From: an uncultured Lachnospiraceae bacterium | Lineage (GTDB): Bacteria > Bacillota > Clostridia > Lachnospirales > Lachnospiraceae | Assembly: GCA_910584685.1 (NCBI GenBank) | Contig: CAJUAO010000009.1 | Coordinates: 62,001-126,000 of the forward strand | Direction: 5' to 3' | Length of the DNA: 64,000 bases | In this document: in pieces, positions 52,531 through 62,633 of the stretch | How the letters are laid out: every line of letters starts with the position of its first letter | Numbering within the stretch: position 1 is the stretch's first letter | Translations under genes and position numbers: made by a program | Notes under the pieces: model-generated | What the model saw: only the letters and a program-made list of their open reading frames with translations | What the model was told of the DNA's origin: nothing | Database searches by the model: none

Positions 52531-54597
52531 CTAATTTATATCAGGTATTCCTCCGCTAAAATCAGGTATTTGGCTATTATCAGGTTTTTGACTGTCATCA
52601 GGTTTTCGAATATCATCGGGCATTTGACTGTTATCAGGTCTTTCTCCGTTAAAATTATCCGGCGGCTGATTATCATCCGTCATTCCGGCTCCGGCTTCAC
52701 CGTTATCCCTTCTGCCTCCATGACCTCCGCCAAAACCGCCGTTTCCTCCAAAGCCTGTACGTTCTCCTATATTACTGAGTATAGATGTCACCTCTGTAAA
52801 GCCCTCCTCTACGCCGCCAAAATACGCCGTATATGTTTCTCCCTTTTTTATATCGGGAGTACATACTACAATACTGTTGTATTTTTTTGACGGAGTATAG
52901 GCTGCTATCTTATTTTTGCTGCTGTCCGTTAATAAAAATTCAGTTCCTCCGTTCTGATATGACGATGTAACTACGGTTATACAATACTGTGTTGACGACG
53001 TGCTGACGCTTTGAAGCATTCCTGAGCTTCCTGCCGCTATTAAAATTCCTCCTGTCATATTAAATGTCGAATCATAATCTAAGGTGCCGTTTCCGTCATT
53101 CTCCGGTCCGTCTATATATACCTCTCCTCCTGTCATTGTTATATTACCATTGGAATCCAGACCGTCGCCGGAAGCGTTTATATATATTTCGCCTCCGTTT
53201 ATCTCCATATTTCCTGTTGATGAGGAAAAGCCGTTCATTCCCGGTCTTCCTCCCATTGATGAGCCGTCGTTTCCCCCGGCGGCATTTATTCCGTCATCAC
53301 TTGAGATTATATCTATATGTCCGCCGTTAATAATAATTTCTGCCGACTCTATTCCTTCATAGCTCTTTTTTATGTCTATGGTTCCGTCTGTTATTTTAAG
53401 CTCACTGTCGGAATGTATACCGTCGTCACCGCTTGAAATAATAAATTTTCCTCCGTCAATATTTATGGAATTATTGGTGTGGATTGAGTCATCCTCCGAA
53501 TTAATGGTAATATTTCCTTCTGTAATTGTAATATCCACTCCCGCCTTTATTCCTTTTCTGCTTGTGTCTGATTTTGCATTTCCTCCGCCCCACATGCTGC
53601 TTGAGCTTGTAACTCCTGCTCCGCCTCCTGTAGTAATATCTATGGTTCCTCCGGCTATCTTCATACACGTCTCTGCCTGTATGCCATCCTCACCTGCCGT
53701 TATTTTTATATTACCGTCTTCAATAAGAATGTACCCTAAGGAAGCGTCACTACTGTTGTCACTCTTTATTCCGTCGCCATCTGATTCTATCTCTATTTCT
53801 CCGCTTCTAATAACAAGATAATCCTTGCCCTTTATACCATTATTTTTTGCATTAACGGTAAGCTTTATATCATTTATCTCCAATGTGTCCTTACCTGCTA
53901 TTCCATTATTAAAATTTCCGTTTACCGTAAGCTTTCCGCCTCCTGATATAACAAGGTCATCCTTACTGAATATACATGCGTTTGGCTCCTCATCCTCTGA
54001 TATGTCATATGTATATTCCTTTGCATCAGTCAGGGTGTTCTCTGTTCCTATGGCTGCTGAAACAATGGTTTTACTGGCATTTTTAACATATATGGGCGAA
54101 TTTACGGAGCTTGTTATATCTGCGTCTGCAAGGATTATCCATACTGTTCCTTTATCCTGCGTATCTACTACTATCTGTCCGTTTTTTGCTGTTCCTGTCA
54201 CAATATATGTTCCCGGCTGATTTACAGTTACAATGCCGTCCGACGCCGCTGCTCCAACTGCATTTGTTTTAACGCTGTCTCCATCAAAGGCTATAAGATT
54301 ATTCTCCCCAGCCTCAACTACTACGTCTGCGCCTTCTCCTGAAAGCTTTCCTGAAACCTTTACCGCAACTGTCTGCTCATTTTCCTGTACATGCTCCGCC
54401 TCTATGTCAAACCTTGCGGCTGATTCATTATTTATCTGACTGTTATCATTGCTATTATCACTGCCGCCATTTTTATTATCCGTCTGCTCTATACTGCTCT
54501 TTGTCTCTTCCGTTTCATTATCTGAGCTGCTGCAGCCCCATAAAGATGATAATATCATTACCCCTATTACCCCGGCTGCCATTATTTTTTTTCTCAT
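52531..54597 (-). CDS. Carbohydrate-binding lipoprotein (Cthe_2159-like, DUF4353)
   Basis: 688 residues. Lipoprotein signal with lipobox LWGC (about residue 22). Acidic Asn/Ser-rich linker, then a long right-handed beta helix (about 60-560) built of repeats such as GDDGIHSDSELKITDGTIDI and DGIKSDNSSD, with many Asp able to bind Ca2+. The C-terminal 70 residues are a disordered Gly/Asn/Pro tail with PDDSQKPDNSQ-type repeats. A C. thermocellum relative binds pectin-like polymer. Genes of this type often accompany CotH/VTC/DUF4956 operons; here they are 36 kb apart. Confidence 0.85.
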   Translation of the reverse strand: MRKKIMAAGVIGVMILSSLWGCSSSDNETEETKSSIEQTDNKNGGSDNSNDNSQINNESAARFDIEAEHVQENEQTVAVKVSGKLSGEGADVVVEAGENNLIAFDGDSVKTNAVGAAASDGIVTVNQPGTYIVTGTAKNGQIVVDTQDKGTVWIILADADITSSVNSPIYVKNASKTIVSAAIGTENTLTDAKEYTYDISEDEEPNACIFSKDDLVISGGGKLTVNGNFNNGIAGKDTLEINDIKLTVNAKNNGIKGKDYLVIRSGEIEIESDGDGIKSDNSSDASLGYILIEDGNIKITAGEDGIQAETCMKIAGGTIDITTGGGAGVTSSSSMWGGGNAKSDTSRKGIKAGVDITITEGNITINSEDDSIHTNNSINIDGGKFIISSGDDGIHSDSELKITDGTIDIKKSYEGIESAEIIINGGHIDIISSDDGINAAGGNDGSSMGGRPGMNGFSSSTGNMEINGGEIYINASGDGLDSNGNITMTGGEVYIDGPENDGNGTLDYDSTFNMTGGILIAAGSSGMLQSVSTSSTQYCITVVTSSYQNGGTEFLLTDSSKNKIAAYTPSKKYNSIVVCTPDIKKGETYTAYFGGVEEGFTEVTSILSNIGERTGFGGNGGFGGGHGGRRDNGEAGAGMTDDNQPPDNFNGERPDNSQMPDDIRKPDDSQKPDNSQIPDFSGGIPDIN

Positions 54598-54704
54598 AAG
54601 CTCTTTCCTCTTTTCCTATATATTTTTATTATTATAATCTTCTTTACATCTGTCATGTACATTAACAGTATCCTATTTATATGTGAAAATAATGTGAAAA
54701 CAGT

Positions 54705-54733
54705 TTGACTTATAGATGAATAACGAATAATAT
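54705..54733 (+). promoter_or_regulatory. tmcAL promoter
   Basis: -35 TTGACT (54705-54710), 17-bp spacer, -10 TAATAT (54728-54733). Confidence 0.5.
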
Positions 54734-54835
54734 AAAAGTGTCGGAGGAGTTAAATCTCTTTAAATGATACTTTCAGATTATGAAGGTGAAATTGTTTATT
54801 GACCAGATTAATTTTATATAATTAAGGAGCCGCCT

Positions 54836-56101
54836 ATGTCAACAGTGGGACTTATAACTGAATACAATCCTTTTCATCTTGGACATAAGTATCATATATC
54901 CGAGGCTAAACGCTTAACAGGCGCTGATACTGCCATTGTTATAATGAGTGGAAATTACGTACAGCGGGGTGAGCCTTCCTTTGCAGATAAATATACTAAA
55001 ACAAAAATAGCGCTTAACAATGGCGCTGATTTGGTTATTGAGCTTCCATACTGCTTTGCGTGCGCCAGCGCCGAATATTTTGCATATGGAGCCGTTTCCA
55101 TACTTGACAGGCTTGGCATAACAGATTTTTTGTGCTTTGGCGCTGAAAATAATGATATAAATACGCTTACAGCCATAGCAGATATTTTATCCTCTGAGCC
55201 TGATATGTACCGTTCATTTTTAAATAATGAATTAAAGAAAGGCATTTCCTTTCCACAGGCCAGAGAAGCCGCCCTTGGACAATATACGGGATGGAATACG
55301 GCTGATATTCACAATATATTATCAGCTCCTAACAACATTCTTGCCATTGAGTATCTAAAGGCTCTCTCAAAGCTAAAAAGCTCCATTAAGCCTGTTTCCC
55401 TTAAGCGTATTAATGCCTCCTATCATGACAGTGCAAGGGATAAACGCTTTTATTCTGCCGCCGCCATACGCAGCTTAGCAGAATATTCATATAATGACCT
55501 TAGAAATACTCTTGACAATATAGATAATCATTATTTATCGTCATTTATGAAGTCCTTCCCGATTCTGCCTGACGACTTCTCTGTAATGGTTGGATATTCG
55601 CTTCATACCCATATTTTTAACAATACGTTAAACCATATTTTTGGTATGACTAAGGCTCTTTCAAACCGTATCAGAAAAAATATGGGAAATTATATTAATA
55701 TTACTCAATTTTCTCATTTGCTGAAAACTAAGGATATAAGCTACACTGCCGTTTCAAGGGCATTATTGCACTGTGTGTTAAATATATTCAGCGATGATAT
55801 GGCTGAATATATGGACAATGATATCTGCTCCTTTGTAAGGGTGCTTGGATTTTCGGCAGACCATGACAATATATTTAATTTAATAAAAGCCTCCTCTGAT
55901 ATGAAAATAATCACAGGTCTTAAAGGCTTTGAGGATAACGCCCGGTTAAATCCAACCGACAGGAAGCTTATCAGAAACGGCATTTACTGTGATAACCTTT
56001 ACCGTATGGTTTGCAGCCAAAAATATAATTCAAAGCTTCCTACGGAATACGCCTCTTTTTTGCAAAAAACAAAAAATAAATTTCAATCATCTGTAAACTG
56101 A
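54836..56101 (+). CDS. tmcAL: tRNA(Met) cytidine acetate ligase
   Basis: 421 residues. Nucleotidyltransferase N-terminus with GLITEYNPFHLGHKYH (HxGH) and MSGNYVQRGEPSF. Uses acetate and ATP to acetylate C34 of elongator tRNA-Met, as shown for Bacillus YlbM. AAGGAG precedes the ATG. Its 3' end overlaps the convergent accessory gene by 19 bp. Confidence 0.93.
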   Translation: MSTVGLITEYNPFHLGHKYHISEAKRLTGADTAIVIMSGNYVQRGEPSFADKYTKTKIALNNGADLVIELPYCFACASAEYFAYGAVSILDRLGITDFLCFGAENNDINTLTAIADILSSEPDMYRSFLNNELKKGISFPQAREAALGQYTGWNTADIHNILSAPNNILAIEYLKALSKLKSSIKPVSLKRINASYHDSARDKRFYSAAAIRSLAEYSYNDLRNTLDNIDNHYLSSFMKSFPILPDDFSVMVGYSLHTHIFNNTLNHIFGMTKALSNRIRKNMGNYINITQFSHLLKTKDISYTAVSRALLHCVLNIFSDDMAEYMDNDICSFVRVLGFSADHDNIFNLIKASSDMKIITGLKGFEDNARLNPTDRKLIRNGIYCDNLYRMVCSQKYNSKLPTEYASFLQKTKNKFQSSVN

Positions 56102-57042
56102 TTTTTATCTCCCAATGTGGGACCCTGTATGGGGCTTTCCTCCTTATAGCCCTCATAGTTTTCAGATATATACTCAAGAAATTTTTTTGCAGCCTCCTCA
56201 GTGCTTTCAAATTCATACGGATACCTGCATTTTGACTCTATCTCTATATTCCCTTTGTAATTAATGTTTATTTTATATATAAGCTTTAGTGTTTTATGAT
56301 AAATAAATATATCAAATTCCTCAATACAATTTTTATAATAAAAATCTTCATCTACGTATATATATTTATTATCATTAAAAAAATTGTTCCACAAATATTC
56401 ATCCTCGTCTATAAAGGTCATTATTCCATATTTTGTCTCGCCTCCCTTTTTAAATTGCCCCTTAAAAGTCATGTTTATTTCCACATCGGAATTTTTTAAA
56501 TTTGTATCTGCAATAAAATCCTGTATATTTTCTGGAGCGTATTCTTCTGTATTGATAAGTCCCATATAACAATCAGGCTCCGTCTCCTTAAATGCCACGG
56601 CATACTCTGATGAAATATCCTTTATTTTATATATCTTATACTCCTCCTTATTGCTGCTTGTCACTGTTCCTATATAATCGCCTATATACTCTTCATTAAT
56701 ACTGCTTTGCGTACAACGCCATACATAATCATCAGTTGAAAAAAATTTTTCATATTCAGGGTATTCTGTTTTATATTCGGGAGTACTTAATATTTCTGCA
56801 AACATTATAAAGGGTTTTCCGTATGGCTTATACTCACCTGCTCTGCATATATCTTTTACCATCTCCCTCAGCATTTTAATGTCTTCGCTTTCCTCCACCT
56901 CATAGCCGTGATGCGACCTGTTATATTCTATATTTTTATCTGTTTTTTCTATTTTATTTGCTATAATAATTGCCAATATGCTTACAAGTATTCCCAGTAC
57001 AATTATTGGCATTATTGTAAAAATAACAGTTTTTTTACTCAT
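56083..57042 (-). CDS. Membrane-anchored paralogue 1 of an RHS-linked family (unknown)
   Basis: 319 residues from the ATG at 57042 (GGGAG upstream; a 9-codon upstream extension starting MYIQEGEKH lacks a site). N-terminal membrane helix at about 8-30, then an outward-facing acidic domain. It shares with its two neighbours the block EEYIGDYIGT, DISSEYAVAFKETEPDCYMG and the C-terminal LGDKN. It is the most divergent and last of the three. No family recognised. Confidence 0.75.
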   Translation of the reverse strand: MSKKTVIFTIMPIIVLGILVSILAIIIANKIEKTDKNIEYNRSHHGYEVEESEDIKMLREMVKDICRAGEYKPYGKPFIMFAEILSTPEYKTEYPEYEKFFSTDDYVWRCTQSSINEEYIGDYIGTVTSSNKEEYKIYKIKDISSEYAVAFKETEPDCYMGLINTEEYAPENIQDFIADTNLKNSDVEINMTFKGQFKKGGETKYGIMTFIDEDEYLWNNFFNDNKYIYVDEDFYYKNCIEEFDIFIYHKTLKLIYKININYKGNIEIESKCRYPYEFESTEEAAKKFLEYISENYEGYKEESPIQGPTLGDKNQFTDD

Positions 57043-57097
57043 ATGCTTTTCTCCCTCTTGTATATACATTTAAAAACAGCTTATAAATATTCAAAAA

Positions 57098-58030
57098 TTA
57101 TTTTCCTAAAAATTCATTTTTATCACCTAATATCGGAAGATTATCAGGCTCTACGTACTCCTCCTTATATCCTGTATAGTTTTCAGACATATATTCAAGA
57201 AGCTCTAACGTTGCACCTGCATTTCCACTAAGCAGAGATGGTACTTCCATTCCATCCGTTGATATGCTTCCATTCAGTCCAACCATTAAACGAATCTTCA
57301 GTTTTAGTTCTTTTTGATAAAGATATACACTCATAACATTAATTTTTTCTCTTGAATTCATTCCCCTTCCTATTTTTCCAACATATTTTCTATTCTTAAA
57401 AAACTCATTAAACAAGTAATCATCCTCTGCCATAAATGTTATCTTCATTATTTTCTCTTTATTATCATTTTTTGATGTCTCTGTATATCCGAAGCTAATT
57501 TCAACATAAGGATTTGTAATATTTAAGTCCTTAATATAATCCTGTAAGCTTTCCGGCTGATAAAAGAAATTAGTTAAACCAAAATAGCAGTCTTCATCTG
57601 TGTCCTTATATGCGACAGCATATTCAGATGAAACATCCTTTATTTCATATATCTCATACTCTTTACCGTCATATTCGTCCGTACATATTCCGATATATTT
57701 ACCTATATATTCCTCATCAACACTATAATATGTACATAGCCAATCCCCTGATGAAAAAAAGCCTTCCTCCTTTGGTGATATTCCATTCTCTGAATAATGC
57801 TCTCTCGCCAAATCCTCTATATGCGTTTTGTCATAGGTTCTGTATTTAACATCTGCACATAGCTCATTTATCTTTTTTCCTACCTCACTTTCCTCATAGA
57901 TTTTTTCATACTTATTTTCATCTGTATCTGTTTTTTCTATTATAATATCGGCTAGTATACCTCCCAGTACTGCAAGTACTGCTATTGATGAAATTGATAA
58001 CATTATTAAAATAACATTTTTTTTACTCAT
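57098..58030 (-). CDS. Membrane-anchored paralogue 2 of an RHS-linked family (unknown)
   Basis: 310 residues from the ATG at 58030. N-terminal helix at about 5-28, then SGDWLCTYYSVDEEYIGKYIG, DVSSEYAVAYKDTDEDCYFG and C-terminal ILGDKNEFLGK. About 105 bp spanning the end of this gene and the gap before its neighbour are almost identical to the same place in paralogue 3, showing recent duplication. Function unknown; position after the RHS gene is like that of immunity genes. Confidence 0.78.
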   Translation of the reverse strand: MSKKNVILIMLSISSIAVLAVLGGILADIIIEKTDTDENKYEKIYEESEVGKKINELCADVKYRTYDKTHIEDLAREHYSENGISPKEEGFFSSGDWLCTYYSVDEEYIGKYIGICTDEYDGKEYEIYEIKDVSSEYAVAYKDTDEDCYFGLTNFFYQPESLQDYIKDLNITNPYVEISFGYTETSKNDNKEKIMKITFMAEDDYLFNEFFKNRKYVGKIGRGMNSREKINVMSVYLYQKELKLKIRLMVGLNGSISTDGMEVPSLLSGNAGATLELLEYMSENYTGYKEEYVEPDNLPILGDKNEFLGK

Positions 58031-58085
58031 ATGCTTTTCTCCCTCTTGTATATACATTTTAAAACAGCTTTTAAATGTTCAAAAA

Positions 58086-59006
58086 TTATTTTCCTAAAAA
58101 TTCATTTTTATCACCTAATATCGGAAGATTATCATGCTCTTTAGACTCCTCCTTATATCCCTCATAATTTTCAGCCATATATTCAAGAAGCTCTAACGTT
58201 GTATTAGCACTTCCGCTAAACAGGGATGGCGCATCCATTCCGTCTGTTGATATGCTTCCATTTAGTCCAACATCCAAGTAAACTTTATGCTTTAGTTCTT
58301 TTTGATAAAGACATATACTCATAACGATAATTTCTTCATTTGAATTTACTCCTCTGCCTATTCTTCTAACATATTCTCTATTCTTTAAAAACTCATCAAA
58401 CAAATAATTATCATCTGCAATAAATATCACCCACATTAATTTTTCTTCGTCACTATTTTTTGATTTTTCATTATAGCTTATAATAATTTCAACATCATTA
58501 TTTATTATATTCAAGTCATCAATATACATCTGTAAGCTTTCCGGCTGATACCACCTATTAATTATTCCCATATAGCAGTCCAAATCTGTATCCTTATATG
58601 CAACGGCATATTCAGATGATACATCCTTTATTTCATACAATTCATATTCTTTGTCAGTATATTCACTTGTACCTGTTCCGATATACTTACCTATATAATT
58701 CACATCAACGCTATTAAACGTACATAACCAATCTCCTGATGAAAAAAAGCCTTCCTCTTTAAACGTGATTCCATTATCCGGATATTCCAGTTTTCCAGTA
58801 TATTCCATATGTGTGTTATTATATGGTCTATATTCAACTGATGCACATAGCTCATTTATCTTTTTTCCCACTTCACTTTTCTCATAATTTTTTTCCTCCA
58901 TATCTGCTTTTTCTATTTTATTTATTATGATAACTGCTAATATGCTTACAAGTATTCCAAGTACAATTATTGGCGTTATTGTTAAAATAACATTTTTTTT
59001 ACTCAT
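58086..59006 (-). CDS. Membrane-anchored paralogue 3 of an RHS-linked family (unknown)
   Basis: 306 residues starting MSKKNVILTITP. N-terminal helix (about 7-29), then an outward domain with SGDWLCTFNSVDVNYIGKYIG and DVSSEYAVAYKDTDLDCYMG. It is the closest of the three to the RHS gene (105 bp). The mid-part (about 150-230) differs most between paralogues. No signal for catalysis was recognised. Confidence 0.78.
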   Translation of the reverse strand: MSKKNVILTITPIIVLGILVSILAVIIINKIEKADMEEKNYEKSEVGKKINELCASVEYRPYNNTHMEYTGKLEYPDNGITFKEEGFFSSGDWLCTFNSVDVNYIGKYIGTGTSEYTDKEYELYEIKDVSSEYAVAYKDTDLDCYMGIINRWYQPESLQMYIDDLNIINNDVEIIISYNEKSKNSDEEKLMWVIFIADDNYLFDEFLKNREYVRRIGRGVNSNEEIIVMSICLYQKELKHKVYLDVGLNGSISTDGMDAPSLFSGSANTTLELLEYMAENYEGYKEESKEHDNLPILGDKNEFLGK

Positions 59007-59037
59007 ATGCTTTACATCCCCTTTTCAATTTCGAATT

Positions 59038-59079
59038 AAGCAAAAGATATAATCAAAATTAAATTTATACCTTTTGCTT
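59038..59079. other. Hairpin between the RHS gene and its first paralogue
   Basis: AAGCAAAAGATATA pairs with TATACCTTTTGCTT, one mismatch, loop of 14. No T-run follows on the minus strand, so it may be a processing or partial stop signal rather than a full terminator. Confidence 0.5.
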
Positions 59080-59111
59080 ATTTGTTTATAAAGTTTGATG
59101 CTTAAATACAT

Positions 59112-62100
59112 CTATTTATAGTTTTTATAATATCCTCCTGAAACAAAATTAATTATATATTGCATGGTCATTTCAAATAATTCAAAATGATATGTATCAT
59201 ATGTACCATTATATATCATCCATCCATAAGCCTTATCTTTTCTTTCTTTATCAGGCTCACTACTAGATTCAAACCAAATTAATGAGCCTATCTTTCTGGT
59301 TATAACTTTCTGGTCGCTTGCAATAACAATTCCCGTTATCCTTTTTGCAAAATGATTGGCTATTGTATCAATATACCTTTCCAATATAAAATGTCCACAT
59401 TCACACCCTAAAATCAGCAAAACCTTTAAGTTGATTTTTTTTAATCCATCTACATCACTACCATTACAAATAGTTTTACTAACACCTATACTACTCATGC
59501 TTGCACCTATAGAATGTTCTGCACCATGTGAATTTATTATTCCAATATCCTTTCCATCCAGTGAATTCCACCAGCTTACAAAGCCGTCTTTAGTATCGGA
59601 TACTTTCGTATATACTGTCGAAACCTTTCCTGTAGCCGTTAAATTATTTTTCATATAGCTCATCTCATTTTGAAACTCACTTATAGAAAAAATTGATACC
59701 TTATATGATTCATTTCCATATGGGTCATGGAGCATAACCGGATTACAGCAGCAATACGCATACATATTAGTGTCATCCGTATTAAATGACAGCAGCTCCA
59801 AATCATCTGCATTAATAAATCTTCCTGTTTTACTGTCATAATATCTGCTTCTCAGATAATAAAAGCCTGACTCCCTGTCATAATAATAGCTTTTGTATCT
59901 GAACGGATTTAGCTCTGCTATATTCATATTTCCTTTAATATCCGTAATATTTCCCCATGCATCATAAACATATTCTGACACAATGCTGCCATTCTCATCT
60001 ACAATCCTTATAACATCATTCATTGCATTTTTTTCATAGAAATAATTGCAGCCTTCATATGAAAATCCTACAACTCCGTTACTTTCATCATAAATATACC
60101 AAAGCTCTTTTCCATCCGTAATTTCTGCTATTATATCCTTTCCTTCAATAACATAATCTGTTACAGTACCATTACAGACCTTACGGTTTCTTATTCCCTC
60201 AATATTATAATAATAGCTTGCATGGGATTCCCCGCAGCTTATACCCTTAAGTCCTGTTCCCTCCCATTCCATTTTCATTCCGTTATAATACTCAACAGGA
60301 TTTCCTACTTCATCATACTTAATAGACTGTCCATTGTACTCAGTCAGTAAATCTCTCCATTGCTGTGATTCATATTTATACTCATATTCCCTTATTATAT
60401 TATTTGTATCTCCAATAGCATATTCTTCCACCTTCTCTACATTATAGTATGAGTCATAATAATATAGTCTTTCTATTCCGTTTAATATATCGCTTTCCCT
60501 TTTTAGCTGACCGTCTGCCGTATACTCAAAGGCGTGGCTTTTATTTCCGTCTGTATATATTTCTGTGATTCTTCCGTTTATATCATATGTGTAGCCGACA
60601 TTTGTACCATCTTTATACAAAACAGACACTATATTTGAATCCTTAATTTCATACCTTGTATCAACTATATTGCTGCTCTCATTTGATATTACATATGATA
60701 TATAATCGTCAAAATATTTTTTCTCCAATATATCTCCTGTTATCAGCTCTACATATTGATTTCTGCTCTCATCCTCATTATAATAAATACGCTGTACTCT
60801 TACTTCATTTTCAGTAAAATATGTTACCTCATAAAAGTCATCTTCATAGGAATAAACCATAGATATTCCCTGATTTGTTTTTGACTGCTGCAATCTTCCT
60901 GTCTCGTCATAAACATTAAAGTATTCTATTCCGCTTTCGTTATTCTTATAATATAAAAGCTGTCCTCTTTCATTAATGGCACAATTTGAACTTATTATAT
61001 CGTTTACATATATATCATAATTATTACCTGATACTTCTACTGTTTTCTGCCAATCTCCATTTCCATATGTTATGTATCCGGTTTCCCGGTTTATACTCCA
61101 CATTTCATTTCCATTTACTGCTGCTGATTTTATGTCAAGATTGTCATATGTATATTCGTATATATCACCATTATTCAATATATAAACCACATTTCCGTTA
61201 TCATCATACTTATAATTATTTATTCTGCATATATCATTATTTTTACATATAGAAACCGTAGGATTTTTATCCGCATCATAATAATATACAGTTATCTGCT
61301 CATTATGCTGAATTGATTTTATAAGCCTGTTTATAGGGTCATAAACATATTTGGTGAATTGTCCGTTTTCATCAACATATGACAGAACTTTATCATATGG
61401 TCCGATTACTACCTTTACATCATATTCCGGCTCGCTGTTTGATTTATCATATCTAGTTGGATTTATGTCTTCCATATCCATATATCCGTCAAAATCGCTG
61501 TCACTAAGAAAAGGATTCGTTCCAAGCCTTAGCTCCTCATAATCCGTTAATCCGTCTCCGTCATAATCTTTCGGCTCTTCTTTTTTATTTGGATTTGTAT
61601 ACAAATAGAAACACTCTGTATAATCGTCAATTCCATCCCCGTCGCTGTCGGCAGAGTATGGATTTGTTTTTGTAACATGAAGCTCTACGCCGTCCTCTAT
61701 GCCGTCATTGTCACTGTCTCTTTTTACTGCTGCTATTTCATTATTATCATTAAAATATGTATTAATTTCCGACTCAACCTTTTCGCCAAACCGTGTTGTT
61801 CCTATAAGAAATACGTCTAAATACTGAAATTCAGAGGGCATTTCAATACTTTTATTTTCATTTAATTTACCATAATATATAAACTCATTATCATTATCGT
61901 ATCTTACATATATATCTGTTTCTTCATACTTAATATCACTGTTATATTCTAAGCTATAGCCTGTATCAGTATCAAATATATTAAATTCAAAAATGACATC
62001 TGTTGTGATTTCACCTAATATATTCCTCTGATTTTCCCAGTAATCATTGCCATATCCTTCAAAAATACCTGCCGATATATCTGCCTTATCTGCAATAACT

Positions 62101-62633
62101 GCCCCGGTAAGCTTTACTTTTGAGCCATTTATACTTACTGTTCCGTTAGGTGAATATATAATACCCTTATATTCCACATCAGAGGCATTAATATTTACAT
62201 TTCCATTTTTTGAGTATATTATTGAATTATCAGATGAAACATACGTAGAATTAATATCAATGTTTTTCTCCGCAACAATTACATTACTTAGTTCTGTTGA
62301 ATTTGCATTTATTGAAATATCCTCGTGAGAATATATACTCTTTTTTTTTCTGTATTGATTATCTCCAAGATACAAAGTATCATAAACCTCGGTTTCATCG
62401 TTCAAAAGCCTTATTATACTTGTAAGATTTGTTAATTCACTGACCTTCTCTTCTTTTCCGTTAATCCTTACATAGCTTCCTGTTTTACTAATTTTTCTTG
62501 CCTGTATTACAACATTTTCAGACGTGTATTCCTCTGCCAATACAACATCCGAATAATATGCAAACTGCCCTATAAATATTGCAATCACCAGCATTCCCGC
62601 CAACAGCCTTTTAAATTTTCTTCCTTCCTTCAT
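59112..62633 (-). CDS. Secreted RHS/YD-repeat protein with a caspase-like C-terminal domain (candidate polymorphic toxin)
   Basis: 1173 residues. Signal peptide at about 1-33. Residues 60-190 form a beta-helix-like region with NINA/SINGS repeats. At about 306-393 are calcium-binding DSDNDGIEDG-type repeats. Residues about 425-960 are YD repeats (GNVVYILNNGDIYEYTYDN and others), ending in the RHS core motif RYYDSKTGRFINADD and DPYGNES near 970. The last 200 residues are a separate domain with His1036 in GIINSHGAEHSIG and Cys1077/Cys1079 in LLILGCECGHF; this resembles the His and Cys strands of clan CD (caspase/CHAT) peptidases. GGAGGG precedes the ATG. Three related membrane-anchored proteins follow. 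The toxin role is inference. Confidence 0.8.
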   Translation of the reverse strand: MKEGRKFKRLLAGMLVIAIFIGQFAYYSDVVLAEEYTSENVVIQARKISKTGSYVRINGKEEKVSELTNLTSIIRLLNDETEVYDTLYLGDNQYRKKKSIYSHEDISINANSTELSNVIVAEKNIDINSTYVSSDNSIIYSKNGNVNINASDVEYKGIIYSPNGTVSINGSKVKLTGAVIADKADISAGIFEGYGNDYWENQRNILGEITTDVIFEFNIFDTDTGYSLEYNSDIKYEETDIYVRYDNDNEFIYYGKLNENKSIEMPSEFQYLDVFLIGTTRFGEKVESEINTYFNDNNEIAAVKRDSDNDGIEDGVELHVTKTNPYSADSDGDGIDDYTECFYLYTNPNKKEEPKDYDGDGLTDYEELRLGTNPFLSDSDFDGYMDMEDINPTRYDKSNSEPEYDVKVVIGPYDKVLSYVDENGQFTKYVYDPINRLIKSIQHNEQITVYYYDADKNPTVSICKNNDICRINNYKYDDNGNVVYILNNGDIYEYTYDNLDIKSAAVNGNEMWSINRETGYITYGNGDWQKTVEVSGNNYDIYVNDIISSNCAINERGQLLYYKNNESGIEYFNVYDETGRLQQSKTNQGISMVYSYEDDFYEVTYFTENEVRVQRIYYNEDESRNQYVELITGDILEKKYFDDYISYVISNESSNIVDTRYEIKDSNIVSVLYKDGTNVGYTYDINGRITEIYTDGNKSHAFEYTADGQLKRESDILNGIERLYYYDSYYNVEKVEEYAIGDTNNIIREYEYKYESQQWRDLLTEYNGQSIKYDEVGNPVEYYNGMKMEWEGTGLKGISCGESHASYYYNIEGIRNRKVCNGTVTDYVIEGKDIIAEITDGKELWYIYDESNGVVGFSYEGCNYFYEKNAMNDVIRIVDENGSIVSEYVYDAWGNITDIKGNMNIAELNPFRYKSYYYDRESGFYYLRSRYYDSKTGRFINADDLELLSFNTDDTNMYAYCCCNPVMLHDPYGNESYKVSIFSISEFQNEMSYMKNNLTATGKVSTVYTKVSDTKDGFVSWWNSLDGKDIGIINSHGAEHSIGASMSSIGVSKTICNGSDVDGLKKINLKVLLILGCECGHFILERYIDTIANHFAKRITGIVIASDQKVITRKIGSLIWFESSSEPDKERKDKAYGWMIYNGTYDTYHFELFEMTMQYIINFVSGGYYKNYK

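Noticed and set aside
61590..61605. TTGTATACAA core inside the RHS coding sequence
   Set aside because: It encodes ordinary residues within the calcium-repeat region and is far from any promoter; a chance match to the operator core.
62341..62349. A9 run on the coding strand of the RHS gene as a second slippage switch
   Set aside because: It encodes a Lys run in an intact frame, and runs of this length are common in AT-rich DNA; no evidence of switching.
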